Positions 63,022 to 64,000 of a stretch of DNA of 64,000 nt are shown in pieces. Both the position numbers and the translations under genes were made by a program. Source of the stretch: Leptothermofonsia sp049200465. GTDB taxonomy: Bacteria > Cyanobacteriota > Cyanobacteriia > Leptolyngbyales > Leptolyngbyaceae. The stretch lies in contig NZ_CP120836.1 of the NCBI RefSeq assembly GCF_049200465.1, positions 4,464,001 to 4,528,000 on the forward strand. Reading direction: 5' to 3'. The notes under the pieces are model-generated. The model was not told the DNA's origin. It was given only the letters and a program-made list of their open reading frames with translations, and made no database searches. Position 1 is the first letter of the stretch. The number at the start of each line of letters is the position of its first letter.

Positions 63022-63541
63022 GTCTTGTTCAGCAAGTTATTTTGAATGCCGACGAAGAGTTGCGCTATCCCACACCGAGCGAAATCCGAATGATCCAAAA
63101 CTTTTGCAAAACGGGCGATCGCCGCATCCGGATTGCTCAAACCCTGGCAGACCACGAAAAAGAACTGGTGGAAAAGGGGGTGCGTTAAGTTTTGGAAGCG
63201 CTGCCCCGTGACCCCCAGCAATAGCGGTAATCCCCGCAAAACGGCTTCCTGCCAGCGAGATCAGGGCTGGTACATCCGGCTCATTGCTTACTGTGTTTTA
63301 GCTGGGGACGAAAAACCGTTAACCGACATTGGTACCCTCGGCATGAAAGAGATGTACATCTCCCCTGGGAATTCCTCTGGCAAACTGGGTCGAAGCTGTG
63401 CGCTGCCTGAAAGAGGAGGCGATCGCACTCTTAGGCAAAGAGGATGCTGTTGAAGTGATTCCCTATTTCGACCACATTATTCAAACCCTTTCATTGCCCG
63501 GTGCCCCTTATTTCGTTCACAACGGCAACTTGGAATATTAG
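63018..63541 (+). pseudogene. ApcD-type alpha subunit, third copy, two frameshifts
   Basis: MSLVQQVILNADEELRYPTP..., then FWKRCPVTPSNSGNP, ASCQRDQGWY, and YFDHIIQTLS followed by an extra 17-residue tail. Two +1 shifts separate the parts: the T2 of gcgttaag near 63185 and the CCCC at 63362-63365. Deleting one T and one C restores a full ApcD-like protein (ApcD3 by order). Most likely sequence error or very recent decay. Confidence 0.8.
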
Positions 63542-63750
63542 TGGTTGAGTTTTGAGTGATTGAGTTTTGAGTTCAGATGGAGTCAAGAGGGTGAGGGAGT
63601 CGGGGAGTCGGGAGTGGATGGGTAGATGGGTGGATGAGTTTTCACCTCACGCCTCACTTAATTAACAACTAATCCTCACCCCATCACCCATTCACTCCTG
63701 TCACCTCACTCCTCACCCCTCATGCCTCTCTAACAACCAACAACTATAGC
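63542..63750. repeat. Low-complexity STRR between apc and psbD
   Basis: Repeats of gggagtcgggagtgg, gggtggatgag, tcacctcac and heptamers of aacaacta. No gene. Confidence 0.7.
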
Positions 63751-63855
63751 TATAGCCACCCGGCTTGGGACGGGTGCAGGGGTGGAACCCCTGGCTGGGA
63801 GCGCAGCCCCCACCCCCTTAAAACCAATGTTCTAAGCAACCTGACGACAGCTATA
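63751..63855. repeat. Family A repeat, copy 11
   Basis: 105 bp, tatagccacccggcttggg...gacagctata. It ends 40 bases before the psbD start, so it likely lies in the psbD leader. Confidence 0.75.
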
Positions 63856-63895
63856 ACAACTAATCGCTAATCGCTGAATCAAGGAGGAAATTTAA

Positions 63896-64000
63896 ATGAC
63901 CATTGCCATTCAACGCCCCCCAACCTGGGTGGATTGGTTGAATACGCTGGATGACTGGCTGAAGCGCGATCGCTTTGTCTTTATTGGCTGGTCGGGTTTG
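63896..64000 (+). CDS. psbD3: Photosystem II D2 protein, far-red paralogue, 5' end
   Basis: The first 35 residues (MTIAIQRPPTWVDWLNTLDDW...) continue as LKRDRFVFIGWSGL, the D2 start. AAGGAGG lies nine bases upstream of the ATG. The window cuts the gene. Expected far-red partners psbC2, psbB2 and psbH2 presumably follow. Confidence 0.9.
   Translation, partial: MTIAIQRPPTWVDWLNTLDDWLKRDRFVFIGWSGL

Overview
The window is cyanobacterial. It carries paralogous photosystem I, photosystem II and allophycocyanin genes, the octamer GCGATCGC (HIP1) is scattered through it, and several families are cyanobacterial (CrtR, NtcB, COP23, DUF3038/DUF4335, CyanoP). Heptamer repeats related to CTAACAA and many short interspersed repeats suggest a filamentous or Leptolyngbya-like strain; the genus is an inference.

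Positions 1-38,250 are mostly chromosomal housekeeping genes: maf, a PsbP-like lipoprotein, DUF3038/DUF4335, fmt, sbcD, cysH, a glutaredoxin-like gene with murE, radC, malic enzyme, a DMT transporter, a creatininase-family gene, a trypsin-like protease, crtR, a COP23 protein, ntcB with a TrpD-like gene, tRNA-Val(GAC), a decayed CHAT/metacaspase pair, a 2'-5' RNA ligase-like gene, lipA, a response regulator, recR and a HIT protein. At 17.69-18.38 kb three tandem copies of a small RNA gene each carry an intrinsic terminator and, at constant spacing, a CRP-like palindrome.

Positions 38,880-64,000 hold most of a far-red light photoacclimation (FaRLiP) cluster. On the minus strand lie psaJ2, psaF2, psaI2, psaL2, psaB2, psaA2, then chlF (the super-rogue psbA encoding chlorophyll f synthase), then rfpC, rfpA and rfpB, transcribed in the order rfpB-rfpA-rfpC. 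On the plus strand lie a second RfpB-like response regulator, a far-red psbA, two ApcD-type alpha subunits around apcB2, apcE2, a frameshifted third ApcD-type gene and the start of psbD (D2), cut by the window edge. Known logic for such clusters: RfpA senses far-red light and signals through RfpC and RfpB; the cell then makes chlorophyll f and swaps in far-red photosystem and phycobilisome core subunits.

Features I would look at again: a second, divergently transcribed RfpB paralogue; a repeat-derived insertion and two frameshifts in the RfpA kinase domain; a short ORF between apcE2 and the third ApcD gene whose end resembles the D1 N-terminus; the CRP-linked small RNA triplet; a strongly folded unannotated region before fmt; and four families of short interspersed repeats, one of which in this window occurs only in the far-red block. 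At least thirteen genes carry no visible defect beyond single-base homopolymer frameshifts or are clean, while about nine genes are broken mainly at homopolymers, mostly by one extra base, so read-level checking should precede any claim of pseudogenization.
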